Shown here in pieces: positions 1 through 9,508 of a DNA stretch of 64,000 nt. Location of the stretch: the NCBI RefSeq assembly GCF_000374465.1, contig NZ_KB894528.1, positions 795,127-859,126 of the forward strand, written 5' to 3'. Origin of the DNA: Ahrensia kielensis DSM 5890 (GTDB taxonomy: Bacteria; Pseudomonadota; Alphaproteobacteria; Rhizobiales; Rhizobiaceae). The notes below the pieces were generated by a model that ran no database searches, was not told the origin of the DNA, and was given only the letters and a program-made list of their open reading frames with translations. The translations under genes and the position numbers were made by a program. The first letter of the stretch is position 1. Every line of letters starts with the position of its first letter.

Positions 1-1765
1 CAACAAGTGAACCACCCTTAAAGTCGATACCAAGGTTCATATTGATCGTGGCAAACAAAACCATTGAGGCAATGACAGCGATCGCAGAGCCTGTAAAAGT
101 AAAGCGGCGCAGCCACATAAAGCCTATCTTTGTATTATCCGGAACGAGTTTAACAAACCCCTCAGGCAGTGCTTTTGGTTTACGATTACGTATCCACCAC
201 GCCACCATCCATCGTGTCAGAACGAAAGCTGTAAAGACAGTCGTAACGATACCAATGGCCAGCGTAACGGCAAATCCGCGTATCGGGCCAGAACCCAGAT
301 AGAACAAGATACAGGCTGCAATCAGCGTCGTTACGTTCGCATCCACAATCGTTGTTAGCGCGCGCTGGAAACCAATATCAACAGCTTGAATAAGAGAACG
401 TCCTGCCAATTTTTCTTCGCGTATACGCTCAAAAATCAAAACGTTGGAATCAACGGCCATACCGACCGTCAAAACAATACCCGCAATACCCGGTAGCGTT
501 AAGGTTGCGCCCAGAATGGAAAGACCAGCAACCAGCAACACAATGTTGATAATGAGTGCTAAATTCGCGATCAGGCCAAGTAAACCATAGGCAAGAAACA
601 TAAAGACCAAGACGAGCAAGCCGCCAACAATACCGGCAAACTCACCTGCGGCAACAGAATCGGCGCCAAGGCTTGGTCCAACGGTACGTTCTTCAACAAA
701 GGTTGGTTTAAGCGGCAATGCGCCAGCACGGAGCAAAATCGCGAGGTTGTTAGCCCCCTCAACGCTAAAGTTGCCTGAAATCTGGCCTGAACCACCCAGA
801 ATAGGCTCATTGATTCGCGGCGCTGACACCACTTGATCATCCAGAACAATTGCGAAAGGACGGCCAACATTCTGTGTCGTTGCACGGCCAAAGCGCTGCG
901 CACCAGTTCCATCAAATCGGAAAGTTACAACAGGCTCATTGGTGTTTTGGTCGAACGATACACCGGCGTCGTCAAGGTTCTCGCCTGTTACCAATTCTCG
1001 TGTTTCAACAAGATATGGAATTGGCGGATCATCTTGGCTGTACAGAACTTCAGTACCTGCTGGCGGTCTGCCCCCGATGGCATCTTCAACCGAATTTTCA
1101 ACATCAACCATCTGGAATGTCAGGCGGGCTGTAGTTCCGATAAGTTCTTTGACGCGCTCAGGATCATCTGCACCGGGAACCTGAACGATAATACGATCAT
1201 TACCTTGGCGCTGAATGATTGGCTCTGTTGTGCCAAGTTCATCAATACGGCCGCGAATAACTTCTACAGTCTGCGCAAGCGCCTGCTGCATACGGTAATC
1301 AATACCGTCATCTGTTAGAATAAGTTCAAGGCTACCATCTTCACGCGGCGCAATATCAACTTCAGTGACTGCGGTTCCTGTTAAAGTGTTGCCAACAACA
1401 GGGACTGAAAGCTCGCTCAGCAGCTCCATTGCCGCTTCAACATCGCCTTCATTACGAATACGAACAGTAACGGTCTGCCCTTTGCCAGACAGGCCGGTAT
1501 AACCAATACTATCTTCACGCAGGAGTTGGCGAACCTGATCACGCACCGACTCAAGTCGGTTTTCGACCAGCTCGTTACGATCAAGCTTCAATTGCAGATG
1601 CACACCGCCTTGAAGGTCAAGACCGAGTGTCATCGCTTGAGATGGAAGTATACTAGGCAGATTATCCGAAACTGATTTCGGATAAAGATTTGGTAAGGCG
1701 AACATTAGCCCGACAAAGACAGTCAGCCAAATGAGGACAGTTTTCCAAGGAGAAAAATATAGCAT
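1..1765 (-). CDS. secDF: Protein translocase subunit SecDF, fused (3' end cut by window)
   Basis: SecD and SecF form the inner-membrane complex that uses the proton gradient to finish protein export through SecYEG. The frame opens at ATG 1765 with a hydrophobic N-terminal segment, followed by the SecD motif LGLDLQGG near residue 43. It runs without a stop to the window edge. The SecF hallmark NLGIDFKGGS lies at roughly positions 10-50 in the same frame, so SecD and SecF are one polypeptide rather than two genes; about 588 codons are visible and the SecF transmembrane part is missing. The gene follows yajC on the same strand after a gap of about 60 bases, the usual yajC-secDF operon. Family and fusion are seen directly; function is from the family. 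Confidence 0.95.
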   Translation of the reverse strand, partial: MLYFSPWKTVLIWLTVFVGLMFALPNLYPKSVSDNLPSILPSQAMTLGLDLQGGVHLQLKLDRNELVENRLESVRDQVRQLLREDSIGYTGLSGKGQTVTVRIRNEGDVEAAMELLSELSVPVVGNTLTGTAVTEVDIAPREDGSLELILTDDGIDYRMQQALAQTVEVIRGRIDELGTTEPIIQRQGNDRIIVQVPGADDPERVKELIGTTARLTFQMVDVENSVEDAIGGRPPAGTEVLYSQDDPPIPYLVETRELVTGENLDDAGVSFDQNTNEPVVTFRFDGTGAQRFGRATTQNVGRPFAIVLDDQVVSAPRINEPILGGSGQISGNFSVEGANNLAILLRAGALPLKPTFVEERTVGPSLGADSVAAGEFAGIVGGLLVLVFMFLAYGLLGLIANLALIINIVLLVAGLSILGATLTLPGIAGIVLTVGMAVDSNVLIFERIREEKLAGRSLIQAVDIGFQRALTTIVDANVTTLIAACILFYLGSGPIRGFAVTLAIGIVTTVFTAFVLTRWMVAWWIRNRKPKALPEGFVKLVPDNTKIGFMWLRRFTFTGSAIAVIASMVLFATINMNLGIDFKGGSLV

Positions 1766-1827
1766 GTAATAATGTTCGCGTATGTTGAATCAAAATACGC
1801 GCCTAAGCGCGCAAATATTTGATTTGG

Positions 1828-2187
1828 TTATTTTTTATCGCTTTTCACAGGTGCATCATTTGCAGCGACAGGATCGCCTTTAACGCGCACGTCTGAAATC
1901 ATTGAGCGTAGCACGCGAATTTTAGTATTCGCCGCAATCTCAACTTCCAGCTCGTTATCATCAATAATTTTAGACACTTTTCCAACAATACCGCCGCCTG
2001 TAACGACTGTGTCATTACGACGAACCGCTTGAAGCATCGCAGCGCGATCTTTCATAGCTTTACGCTGTGGACGAATAATCAAAAAATACATGATCACAAA
2101 GATCAGAACGAATGGCAAAAGTGATGTCAGAATATCTGGTCCACCAATGGAAGTCGCACCCTGCGCATATGCTGGGGTAATAAACAT
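1828..2187 (-). CDS. yajC: Preprotein translocase subunit YajC
   Basis: YajC is a small single-span inner-membrane protein that associates with SecDF. The 119-residue product has a hydrophobic segment at about residues 17-35 ending in the conserved IIRPQRK motif, then the cytoplasmic domain with VVTGGGIVGKV. The open frame extends ten codons further upstream, but I place the start at ATG 2187 because GAGGAG sits about seven bases before it. It lies directly upstream of secDF in the same orientation and is divergent from the ATPase gene at 2317. Length and motif order are normal for the family. Confidence 0.94.
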   Translation of the reverse strand: MFITPAYAQGATSIGGPDILTSLLPFVLIFVIMYFLIIRPQRKAMKDRAAMLQAVRRNDTVVTGGGIVGKVSKIIDDNELEVEIAANTKIRVLRSMISDVRVKGDPVAANDAPVKSDKK

Positions 2188-2316
2188 AAAAAAGCTCCTC
2201 AAGACTAAACAAGGCACATTGCACCTTGAAATGTGTCGCGAATATAGTCACGAACCCTTGCAATGCAACCAAAACCAACGTGTTTTCCCGCGACAAAACA
2301 ACTGAAAGTCTCGAAA

Positions 2317-3198
2317 ATGGCAAATGATGCTCAAACTTTAAGCCCAGAACTCTCCGCCAAGCTTGATTTACTCATTCAGGCCGTAGAAAAACTGGCGCCT
2401 AAAAGCGCACCAAAGTCTGACCTCGACGCTTCAGACTGCTTTGTTTTTGATGCGGCCAAGAATATTCTCGCCCCCGTTGCCAAGGTGAACCGCGTTGATG
2501 TTAGCCTGATTAAAAGCGTAGATCGCGTGCGCGATATCTTGCTCGACAACACACAGCGCTTTGCAAACAGTCTCCCAGCCAACAATGTTTTACTTTGGGG
2601 CGCGCGCGGCATGGGCAAGTCGTCACTGGTCAAAGCGGCCCATGCGGCGGTCAATGCACAAACAAAAGACACACAGATCAAGCTGATTGAAATTCACCGT
2701 GAAGATATTGACGCGCTGCCAGCGCTGCTCGTCCAAATCCGTGACAGCGAACATCGTTTCATTCTGTTTTGCGATGATTTATCCTTCGACCACGATGACA
2801 CATCCTATAAATCGCTTAAAGCTGCGTTAGATGGCGGCGTTGAAGGGCGGCCTGAAAACGTCATCTTCTATGCGACATCCAATCGCCGCCATCTCTTGCC
2901 GCGCGACATGATTGAGAATGAGCGCTCTACAGCGATCAATCCATCAGAAGCTGTTGAGGAAAAAGTTTCTCTTTCAGACCGTTTCGGCCTGTGGCTTGGT
3001 TTTCACAAATGCAGTCAGGACGAATATCTCGATATGGTGAAAGGCTATGCTGCTCACCATGAACTAAAAATCGAAGCCGATGAACTGCGCCGCGCAGCCC
3101 TAGAATGGTCAACAACACGTGGCAGCCGTTCTGGCCGTGTTGCTTGGCAATTCATCAACAATCTTGCTGGTGAGCTGGGCCAAAAACTGAAAGACTAA
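2317..3198 (+). CDS. AAA+ family ATPase of the DUF815 type
   Basis: This 293-residue protein has an intact P-loop (GARGMGKSS, about residue 98) and a Walker B stretch (FILFCDDLSF) with the acidic residues in place, so ATP binding is likely. The whole protein resembles the DUF815 ATPases, which are widespread in proteobacteria and found next to yajC in many alphaproteobacteria; their cellular role is not established. The longest frame starts 18 codons earlier, but the family N-terminus and the position of ATG 2317 favour the shorter form (MANDAQTL). It is divergent from yajC and ends at a bidirectional terminator. No partner gene identifies a substrate. Confidence 0.87.
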   Translation: MANDAQTLSPELSAKLDLLIQAVEKLAPKSAPKSDLDASDCFVFDAAKNILAPVAKVNRVDVSLIKSVDRVRDILLDNTQRFANSLPANNVLLWGARGMGKSSLVKAAHAAVNAQTKDTQIKLIEIHREDIDALPALLVQIRDSEHRFILFCDDLSFDHDDTSYKSLKAALDGGVEGRPENVIFYATSNRRHLLPRDMIENERSTAINPSEAVEEKVSLSDRFGLWLGFHKCSQDEYLDMVKGYAAHHELKIEADELRRAALEWSTTRGSRSGRVAWQFINNLAGELGQKLKD

Positions 3199-3202
3199 AA
3201 CG

Positions 3203-3230
3203 AAAAAAGCCGCCCAAAAGGCGGCTTAAT
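3203..3230. terminator. Bidirectional rho-independent terminator
   Basis: The arms AAGCCGCC (3207-3214) and GGCGGCTT (3220-3227) form a perfect 8-base-pair stem with a CAAAA loop. A-rich sequence on the left gives a strong U-run for minus-strand transcripts (nlpD side). The right side is less U-rich for the plus-strand ATPase gene. It lies between two convergent genes, so it probably serves both. Confidence 0.85.
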
Positions 3231-3248
3231 ATCGTGATCTGTAATTAC

Positions 3249-4811
3249 CTATCTAAGATATGTCATTGGATTTACAGGTGTCGTGTTTTTGCGCACCTCA
3301 AAATGAAGTTGCGGCTGCTTTGCACTGCCTGTCATACCCGATGAGCCAACATTTTGACCACGGCTAACATTGGCACCGCGTTCAACATTGATGCTATCCA
3401 AATGGCCATAAACAGTCACAAGGCCATTACCGTGGCGCACAAGTACCGTTTTACCAAACTCTTTCAGACCATCACCGGCATAGATAACGACACCATTTTC
3501 AGCAGCTTTTACAGCCGAACCGCGTGGTACAGAAATATCGATACCATCATTGCCCTTACCGCCAACATTTGAACCATAACTGGACACAACACGTCCACGC
3601 ACAGGCCAGCGTAATGCTTCAACACCTGTATTAGCAGGCGCTTTGGCAGTGCTTGATGAATCAATCGTTGAAATAGCTTTATCCGCAGCTTTAGGCTGTA
3701 CAGCTGGCACGTCTTTTGGTGCAGAAACTTTTTGAACGCTGGCCGCATTGCCGCCAACTCCTGGAATCATCAACTTCTGACCAAGACGAATATTATCGCC
3801 GGAAAGGCCATTTAAATTTTTGAGCGCCGTAACATTTGTGCCAGCACGCTGTGCAATAGATGACAATGTATCACCTGCACTTACGACATATGTGCCTGAG
3901 CTTGAAACGGGCGAAGCTACCTGCGCCATGGAAGGCGCAATAGACGCTACCTGAACACCTTGCGGCCGTTTATCGGGCACCGGTGCAATCGACATTGGAA
4001 ACTCTGAGCGACCGCCAATATTGGAGCTGGCAGAACGCACTGCAATATTATTGTCCGGCGTCGATATAGGTGCAGTTCTGGAATAAACATAGGTTGGAAT
4101 AATAACCTGAGTTCCAGCAGCGACACCTTTCGGATCAGAAAGATTATTGGCTTCCATAATCGCATTGGCAGGCACACCGTAGCGTTTTGCCAGATTATAG
4201 ACAGTCTCACCTTGGCGCATGGTTACATAAGTGCCGCCTGCGGCTGTCCAGCCTTCTTTTCTAGGTGTTGCATTGGCAACTTGGCTCGGCGCAGAAGGTG
4301 TGGTCACCGTCGGCGCTGGTTTTGCAGCAGCCTGCGGTGCAGCTTTGACTGGCAATGGCTGTGGCGCAGATAGAGTTTGGCGCTGAACAGTCGCTTGCGG
4401 CTTTATAGAGCCGGTATAAGTCGTATCAACGGGCTGTGTATTTGCATTTTGTGGCTGCGTATAAACAGGCTGGCGCTGACCAAATAGCGGTTTTGCAACT
4501 TGCGGTGTTTGTGCGTGTACGCGTGAGCGAATGCGTTGTCCCTGCTGATTAACAGACGCAGTATAAGTATTATCAACACCCTGCGGCGCGACATAACCTT
4601 GCGACTGACCTTGATAAGTCTGCTGCTTCGCAGCTTGAGGATATGGTGTTTGAACCGCGCCCACGCTCTGCTTAGGAACAGCGCCGGTATAAAAGCCGTC
4701 ATTAAAACGAACTGTATCACTTGCACACGATGCCAAAGAGGCACCGACCGCCAAGATAGATACGGATTTGATTAAATGAGCCGAAATGCGGCTGGCAGAT
4801 TTTTTACTCAT
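3249..4811 (-). CDS. nlpD: NlpD-like lipoprotein with two LysM domains and degenerate M23 domain
   Basis: The 520-residue product starts at ATG 4811, where AGGA lies about seven bases upstream (the frame is open eight codons further). A signal sequence ends in the lipobox LASC, with the lipidated Cys at residue 29. A long Gln/Pro/Thr-rich linker follows, then LysM domains at about 194-242 and 307-350, and an M23/LytM domain from about 397 to the end. The first zinc ligand of active M23 peptidases (His in HxGxD) is Asn here (NDGID, residue 421), as in E. coli NlpD, while the later GHL and HFEVR histidines remain. I therefore infer an amidase activator acting in cell separation rather than a peptidase. 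The order surE-pcm-nlpD matches the gammaproteobacterial locus. Confidence 0.85.
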   Translation of the reverse strand: MSKKSASRISAHLIKSVSILAVGASLASCASDTVRFNDGFYTGAVPKQSVGAVQTPYPQAAKQQTYQGQSQGYVAPQGVDNTYTASVNQQGQRIRSRVHAQTPQVAKPLFGQRQPVYTQPQNANTQPVDTTYTGSIKPQATVQRQTLSAPQPLPVKAAPQAAAKPAPTVTTPSAPSQVANATPRKEGWTAAGGTYVTMRQGETVYNLAKRYGVPANAIMEANNLSDPKGVAAGTQVIIPTYVYSRTAPISTPDNNIAVRSASSNIGGRSEFPMSIAPVPDKRPQGVQVASIAPSMAQVASPVSSSGTYVVSAGDTLSSIAQRAGTNVTALKNLNGLSGDNIRLGQKLMIPGVGGNAASVQKVSAPKDVPAVQPKAADKAISTIDSSSTAKAPANTGVEALRWPVRGRVVSSYGSNVGGKGNDGIDISVPRGSAVKAAENGVVIYAGDGLKEFGKTVLVRHGNGLVTVYGHLDSINVERGANVSRGQNVGSSGMTGSAKQPQLHFEVRKNTTPVNPMTYLR

Positions 4812-4905
4812 AACGCGTCCTGCAACCTTTAACATGAGAGGTCATTAGACTCTGTTAATGTTACTCGACGGTTAAATTTTAAAAATTATGGTTAAAAAAC
4901 GAACA

Positions 4906-5556
4906 TTATAAATTCTTAGGCACACGCGGGTTCAGCATCTGCATCCGCACTGCGCCTAAATCGCGGCGCTCAAAACGGCTGCCAACTTTTGTCATATGAA
5001 CCAGTTCTTGTGGTTCATCAGCAGCACCAATGGCACAGATCAACACGCCCGATGAAACAAGCTGCTCAATAAATTGCCGCGGGATTGTTTCAAACGCAGC
5101 CCATACAACGATACGGTCAAAAGGTCCGTCAGATGCACCGCGCGAACCGTCCCCATGCACACCAACAATATTTGTTAGCTGTAGTGCAGAAAAGCAGGAA
5201 AGCGCTGCATTATGCAAAGTCTTATAACGTTCAACCGTATAAACACGCTTTGCAAGCCTTGCCATAACAGCGGCTGTATAACCAGAACCCGTCCCGATTT
5301 CCAAAACACGGTTTTCTGGCTGAATATCCAACGCGTGAATAATCTGCGCTTGAAAATCCACGCTCTCAACCGTTTCCCCACAATCAATGGGGATTGATCC
5401 TTTGCTCCACGCTGCGCCGTGAAACTCGCTACGAATAAAATCACGCCGAGGGGTTGCCTCAAATGCACCGATTAGTTTGCGGTTATCGAGCCCTGCTGCA
5501 CGCATACGCAGCAAAAAAGCGGCAAAACCTTCGCGATCAATTGGGCTATTATTCAT
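4906..5556 (-). CDS. pcm: Protein-L-isoaspartate O-methyltransferase
   Basis: Pcm methylates isoaspartyl residues in aged proteins with S-adenosylmethionine so that they can revert to aspartate. The 216-residue product has the SAM-binding motif VLEIGTGSGYTAAV (about residue 83), the family motif GSIPIDCGETVE upstream of it, and the later motif FDRIVVWAAFETIP. It starts eight bases after the surE stop codon and is followed by nlpD, so the three probably share a transcript. A second, more divergent Pcm paralogue is encoded at 30499-31173. Assignment is firm from motifs and neighbours. Confidence 0.93.
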   Translation of the reverse strand: MNNSPIDREGFAAFLLRMRAAGLDNRKLIGAFEATPRRDFIRSEFHGAAWSKGSIPIDCGETVESVDFQAQIIHALDIQPENRVLEIGTGSGYTAAVMARLAKRVYTVERYKTLHNAALSCFSALQLTNIVGVHGDGSRGASDGPFDRIVVWAAFETIPRQFIEQLVSSGVLICAIGAADEPQELVHMTKVGSRFERRDLGAVRMQMLNPRVPKNL

Positions 5557-5564
5557 TCTTTAGC

Positions 5565-6329
5565 TCAACTTCCACTCAGCAAATCTTCAAGCGACTGCGT
5601 TACTTCACGTGCCGTAAGATCAAGCTTAATTGGCGTAACCGAAATATAGCCATCATTAATCGCGCTAAAATCTGAATTCGGATTTGGCTCGGCATCCGTT
5701 GGGAAAAAGCCCAACCAAAAATATTGCTTGCCGCGCGCATCAGCCCGCTCTGTCATCGTTAAGCCGTGCTCAATACGGCCCTGCTCTGTAACACGCGTGC
5801 CTTTGACGTCATTCACATCACAGCTCGGAAAATTCACATTGAGCAAAGTGTCTTTAGGCATTTTGGCTTGAATAAGCTTTTTCAGCAATGCAGGCGCAAG
5901 CGCTTCGACCACATTCCATGGAACGGTTTTCGTATCTTGCTCATAATTATAATGCTGGCTGAGCGCGATAGAGCGGATGCCCATAATCGTGCCTTCGAGC
6001 GCGCCACCAACAGTGCCCGAATAGGTCACATATTGCGCAATATTATGGCCTGCATTGACGCCAGAAAGGATAAGGTCGGGCGCTTTATCAAGTACGTGAC
6101 GAACGCCCATAATGATACAGTCCGCTGGTGTGCCGTTGATCGTGTAATGCTTATCGGCAAGTTTGCGCAGACGAAACGGTTCGCTCATTGAAACGCTGTG
6201 ACCAACACCGGATTGATCTGTTTCGGGCGCAACAATCCAAACATCATCGCTTAATGTGCGGGCAATGCGCTCAAGAACCGCAATGCCAGGCGCATTAACA
6301 CCATCATCATTCGTGATTAAAATTCTCAT
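5565..6329 (-). CDS. surE: 5'/3'-nucleotidase SurE
   Basis: SurE dephosphorylates nucleoside 5'- and 3'-monophosphates using a divalent metal. The 254-residue protein opens with the diagnostic [15 protein letters not shown], whose two Asp residues bind metal, and carries [15 protein letters not shown] and LSGVNAGHN, both active-site motifs of the family. Length is normal. Its start overlaps the end of serS by four bases, and pcm follows eight bases after its stop, giving serS-surE-pcm-nlpD in one orientation. Confidence 0.96.
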   Translation of the reverse strand: MRILITNDDGVNAPGIAVLERIARTLSDDVWIVAPETDQSGVGHSVSMSEPFRLRKLADKHYTINGTPADCIIMGVRHVLDKAPDLILSGVNAGHNIAQYVTYSGTVGGALEGTIMGIRSIALSQHYNYEQDTKTVPWNVVEALAPALLKKLIQAKMPKDTLLNVNFPSCDVNDVKGTRVTEQGRIEHGLTMTERADARGKQYFWLGFFPTDAEPNPNSDFSAINDGYISVTPIKLDLTAREVTQSLEDLLSGS

Positions 6330-7603
6330 GCGGCTATAACTTCAAGTCCACCCATATAAGGCTTGAGCACATCCGGCACGCGAATTGAACCATCTTCATT
6401 TTGGTAGTTTTCCATAACCGCAATCAAAGCGCGGCCAAGCGCAACGCCAGAACCGTTGAGACTATGAATGAATTTAGTCTGCTTTTCGTCTTTAGCGCGG
6501 TAGCGCGCATTCATGCGGCGACCTTGAAAATCACCACAAGTCGAACAAGATGAAATTTCACGATAAGCATTTTGTCCCGGCAACCACACCTCAATATCGT
6601 GCGTCTTGCGCGCACCAAAGCCCATATCGCCCGTGCAAAGCATCATCGTGCGGAAAGGAAGGCCCAGCTTTTCAAGCACTGTTTCCGCACATTTTGTCAT
6701 GCGGTCAAGTTCAGCAATTGAGCTATCCTCATCCGTGATAGACACCATCTCAACTTTATAGAATTGGTGTTGGCGCAAATAACCCTTCGTGTCGCGGCCA
6801 GCAGAACCAGCTTCAGAACGGAAGCATGGTGTCAGCGCTGTGTAACGGCGCGGCAGCGTCTCAACATCCAGAATCTCGCCGCTCACTATATTGGTTAGTG
6901 AGACTTCAGCCGTAGGAATGAGCCAGTGGCCTTCTCGCGTTTGATACAGATCTTCTGTAAATTTCGGTAATTGGCCTGTGCCATACATCGCATCATCGCG
7001 CACCATAAGCGGCGGATTGACTTCCATATAACCATGGTCGCCTGTGTGCATATCCAGCATGAACTGGCCAAGCGCGCGCTCAAGACGCGCAAGCCCGCCT
7101 TTTAGCAGCGTGAAACGTGAGCCAGACATTTTAGCCGCTGTTTCAAAGTCCATCATGCCGAGCGCTTCACCCAGATCAAAATGTTCCTTCGGCGCAAAGG
7201 CAAAATTCGGCAATCCGCCAACTTTGCGCAGTTCAACATTATCGTTTTCATCTGCACCTTCCGGTACATCATCAAGGGGTATGTTTGGCAGCACAGACAG
7301 CGCATCATTGAGCTTAGCGTTTAATTGCCGTTCGGTTTCTTCTGCATTTTGCAGAAAGCTTTTCAGCTCGCCCACTTCAGCTTTCAATGCCTCGGCTTTG
7401 TCGGTGTCGCCCTGCCCCATAGCAGCGCCGATTTCCTTAGATGCTGAATTGCGGCGTGATTGCGCTTCCTGAACTTTGGTAACATGCGCACGGCGCTCTT
7501 CATCCAAAGCAATCAAACCCGCAGATTGGGGCTCTGCACCGCGCTTAGCAAGGCCAGCGTCTAGTGCTTCAGGGTTTTCACGAATCCAGCGAATATCAAG
7601 CAT
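6326..7603 (-). CDS. serS: Serine--tRNA ligase
   Basis: SerRS charges tRNA-Ser and, indirectly, tRNA-Sec. The 425-residue product begins [14 protein letters not shown] at ATG 7603, preceded by AAGGTAAG; the open frame runs 17 codons further upstream but that part has no family resemblance. An N-terminal coiled-coil arm (about residues 30-105) is rich in Glu, Ala and Lys. The class II core shows motif 2 ([14 protein letters not shown]) and motif 3 ([14 protein letters not shown]). The gene ends with a four-base overlap with surE and lies 87 bases downstream of tatC. Confidence 0.96.
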   Translation of the reverse strand: MLDIRWIRENPEALDAGLAKRGAEPQSAGLIALDEERRAHVTKVQEAQSRRNSASKEIGAAMGQGDTDKAEALKAEVGELKSFLQNAEETERQLNAKLNDALSVLPNIPLDDVPEGADENDNVELRKVGGLPNFAFAPKEHFDLGEALGMMDFETAAKMSGSRFTLLKGGLARLERALGQFMLDMHTGDHGYMEVNPPLMVRDDAMYGTGQLPKFTEDLYQTREGHWLIPTAEVSLTNIVSGEILDVETLPRRYTALTPCFRSEAGSAGRDTKGYLRQHQFYKVEMVSITDEDSSIAELDRMTKCAETVLEKLGLPFRTMMLCTGDMGFGARKTHDIEVWLPGQNAYREISSCSTCGDFQGRRMNARYRAKDEKQTKFIHSLNGSGVALGRALIAVMENYQNEDGSIRVPDVLKPYMGGLEVIAA

Positions 7604-7690
7604 AATCTTACCTTTATTGCACGCAAATGAGCGCGCCCAAATTTGGTCCGTCAATCGCGTAAATATACGAAGCGGTCAAGGGGGAGCGCT

Positions 7691-8554
7691 TTAAGACTTT
7701 TCTTCGAGAGATGCAGGCGTGTCACCAAGTCCATCTTCTTCATCATCATCGTCGTCGCTATCATCATAAGACGGACGGTTACGTTCGCCCCTTCTTACAA
7801 GATAGATAGACAATTCATAAAGAAGCAATGTGGGAATAGCCAAGCCCAGCTGCGTCAGCGGGTCGGGCGGCGTTAAAATAGCAGCGGCAACAAAGGCCAG
7901 AACAATCGCATATTTACGCTTATCAACGAGCGCGGCAGATGAAATAAGCCCTGCCTTACCGAGCAAAGTCATTGCAACGGGCAATTGGAAAACCAATCCG
8001 AACGCAAATATCAATGTCATGATAAGTGACAGATATTCCGATACTTTTGGCAAGTTCTCAATGGCCACCCGCCCTGCGCTCGCTGGTTGCTCTAGCGAGA
8101 GAAAGAACCACATCGCCATAGGAATAATCAAGAAATAGACCAATGCCGCCCCAACCAAAAACAACACAGGCGTTGCAATTAGAAACGGCAGAAAGGCAGA
8201 TTTTTCATTAGAATAAAGGCCGGGCGCAACAAAACGATAGATTTGCGTCGCAATGATTGGAAACGCTAGGACCAACGAGCCGAAAGCGGCGATCTTGATC
8301 TGCGTGAAAAAGAATTCTTGCGGCGCGGTATAAACGAAGCGGATTTTTTCCAAATCCATATCGAGCCAGCCTGCAGCAACCGTATAAGGCACAACGAGAA
8401 AGTTGAATATGGGCGTGGCGAAAGAGTAGCAGAGAATAAAGCCTACAAAAAACGCAGCAATAGAATAAAGCAGCCGTGTGCGTAGCTCTTTGAGATGCTC
8501 GATAAGCGGCGCTGCGGTTTCTTCAACTTCATCTTTCAAGGATTTATCGTTCAC
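7691..8554 (-). CDS. tatC: Sec-independent protein translocase TatC
   Basis: TatC is the polytopic membrane receptor for twin-arginine signal peptides. The 287-residue product has the N-terminal family motif IEHLKELRTRLL (residues 18-29) and six predicted hydrophobic segments, including the FFFTQIK loop after TM2 with its conserved Glu. The last 25 residues form an unusual tail with an almost unbroken acidic run of Asp and Glu at about 264-274. The start overlaps the tatB stop by four bases (ATGA). Tat cargo visible in this window includes the molybdopterin subunit at 57810. Confidence 0.95.
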   Translation of the reverse strand: MNDKSLKDEVEETAAPLIEHLKELRTRLLYSIAAFFVGFILCYSFATPIFNFLVVPYTVAAGWLDMDLEKIRFVYTAPQEFFFTQIKIAAFGSLVLAFPIIATQIYRFVAPGLYSNEKSAFLPFLIATPVLFLVGAALVYFLIIPMAMWFFLSLEQPASAGRVAIENLPKVSEYLSLIMTLIFAFGLVFQLPVAMTLLGKAGLISSAALVDKRKYAIVLAFVAAAILTPPDPLTQLGLAIPTLLLYELSIYLVRRGERNRPSYDDSDDDDDEEDGLGDTPASLEEKS

Positions 8555-9174
8555 GATTCACCCTTTGGCGCAGTTGTTTTAGTCGTTGTTTTTTTAGGGG
8601 CTGCTTTACGCGTTGTTGTCTTTGCAGCGCTGGTTTTTGCCGCTGACGAAGACTTAGGCGCTGCTTTTTTAGCAGGGGCTGCCTTAGCACTTGCAGCTTT
8701 CTTCGCTGGTGCTTTTTTAACCGGCGCTTTTTTTGAAGGCGTTTGCTTCTTAGGTGCAGCATCTACTGTAGCGACAGCTTTTTCGGTCGCCTTCATTTCA
8801 GCGCGATCAATTTGAGCGTTTACAGCTTCTTCACCCTCAATATCGGCTTGTGCAGCCTTATCGACAGATTTTGCAACGCCCTTAAGCTCATCGTTGATAT
8901 CACGTCCAACTTGGCTAAGCGGATTGAGCGCATCTTTGATCTTAGTACGCGGGTCTAATCCGCGCACATCACTGGCAAGTGTTTTAAGATCATCCAGCTC
9001 AGCTTCTGACAAAGCATCGTCAAACTGCTTGCGAAAATCCCCAGCCATTTTACGTGCATTGCCTAGCGTCTTGGAAAAACCGCGCAATACGCGCGGCAAA
9101 TCCTTCGGTCCAACCACAACGATTAGAACGATTGCAATAAGCAGTAATTCGGTCCAGCCAAAATCAGGCAGCAT
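8551..9174 (-). CDS. tatB: Sec-independent protein translocase TatB
   Basis: TatB forms the signal-peptide binding complex with TatC. The 207-residue protein has the short N-terminal span (about residues 8-21), the conserved Gly-Pro after it (VGPKDLP), and the amphipathic helix. Beyond about residue 139 the protein becomes a low-complexity Lys/Ala/Pro/Thr tail with repeats of the kind KKAPxKKA, extending to the C-terminus. This tail is strongly basic and contrasts with the acidic TatC tail. The gene lies 29 bases after tatA and overlaps tatC by four bases. Confidence 0.93.
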   Translation of the reverse strand: MLPDFGWTELLLIAIVLIVVVGPKDLPRVLRGFSKTLGNARKMAGDFRKQFDDALSEAELDDLKTLASDVRGLDPRTKIKDALNPLSQVGRDINDELKGVAKSVDKAAQADIEGEEAVNAQIDRAEMKATEKAVATVDAAPKKQTPSKKAPVKKAPAKKAASAKAAPAKKAAPKSSSAAKTSAAKTTTRKAAPKKTTTKTTAPKGES

Positions 9175-9203
9175 AGCTTAAGCTTTGCAGATTGGAGTTG
9201 AAA

Positions 9204-9446
9204 TCATTTCACTTTTTTAGAAGACGCTTTAACAGCTTCAACGCCGTCTTCAGCTTTGTGCTCTACAGTTTTAGCTGCATCTTCAGCAGCATCTTTCACA
9301 TCATCGGCTTCATCGGACATGCCTTTTTTGAAGCTCTTGATGCCTTTTGCAACATCACCCATCAATTCAGGGATTTTGCCGCGGCCAAATAGCAACAACA
9401 CAATCACCAAAACGATGACCCACTGCCACCAACCTGTAATACCCAT
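9204..9446 (-). CDS. tatA: Sec-independent protein translocase TatA
   Basis: TatA oligomerises to form the transport pathway of the Tat system. The 80-residue product has the short membrane span (about residues 7-20), the [12 protein letters not shown] hinge and amphipathic helix typical of TatA, and a charged C-terminal helix. Gly rather than Pro follows the hinge Phe, which with the short length separates it from TatB. It is the first tat gene on this strand and is followed by tatB and tatC. Confidence 0.94.
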   Translation of the reverse strand: MGITGWWQWVIVLVIVLLLFGRGKIPELMGDVAKGIKSFKKGMSDEADDVKDAAEDAAKTVEHKAEDGVEAVKASSKKVK

Positions 9447-9508
9447 GACTCATTCTCCCAAACTGTGATCTATGGCATTAAACTGCCAAAAGTAATCTTA
9501 CAAATTAT

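Noticed and set aside
5766-6191. Long open frame (141 codons) antisense to surE
   Set aside because: It is fully inside a well-supported gene on the other strand and has no recognisable motif. Similar shadows exist at 14271-14795 (SPOR gene) and 26216-26641 (valS).
8551-8760. Repetitive sequence in tatB that could suggest a tandem repeat or CRISPR-like element
   Set aside because: It is low-complexity coding sequence for Lys, Ala and Pro, with no unique spacers; it belongs to the TatB tail.
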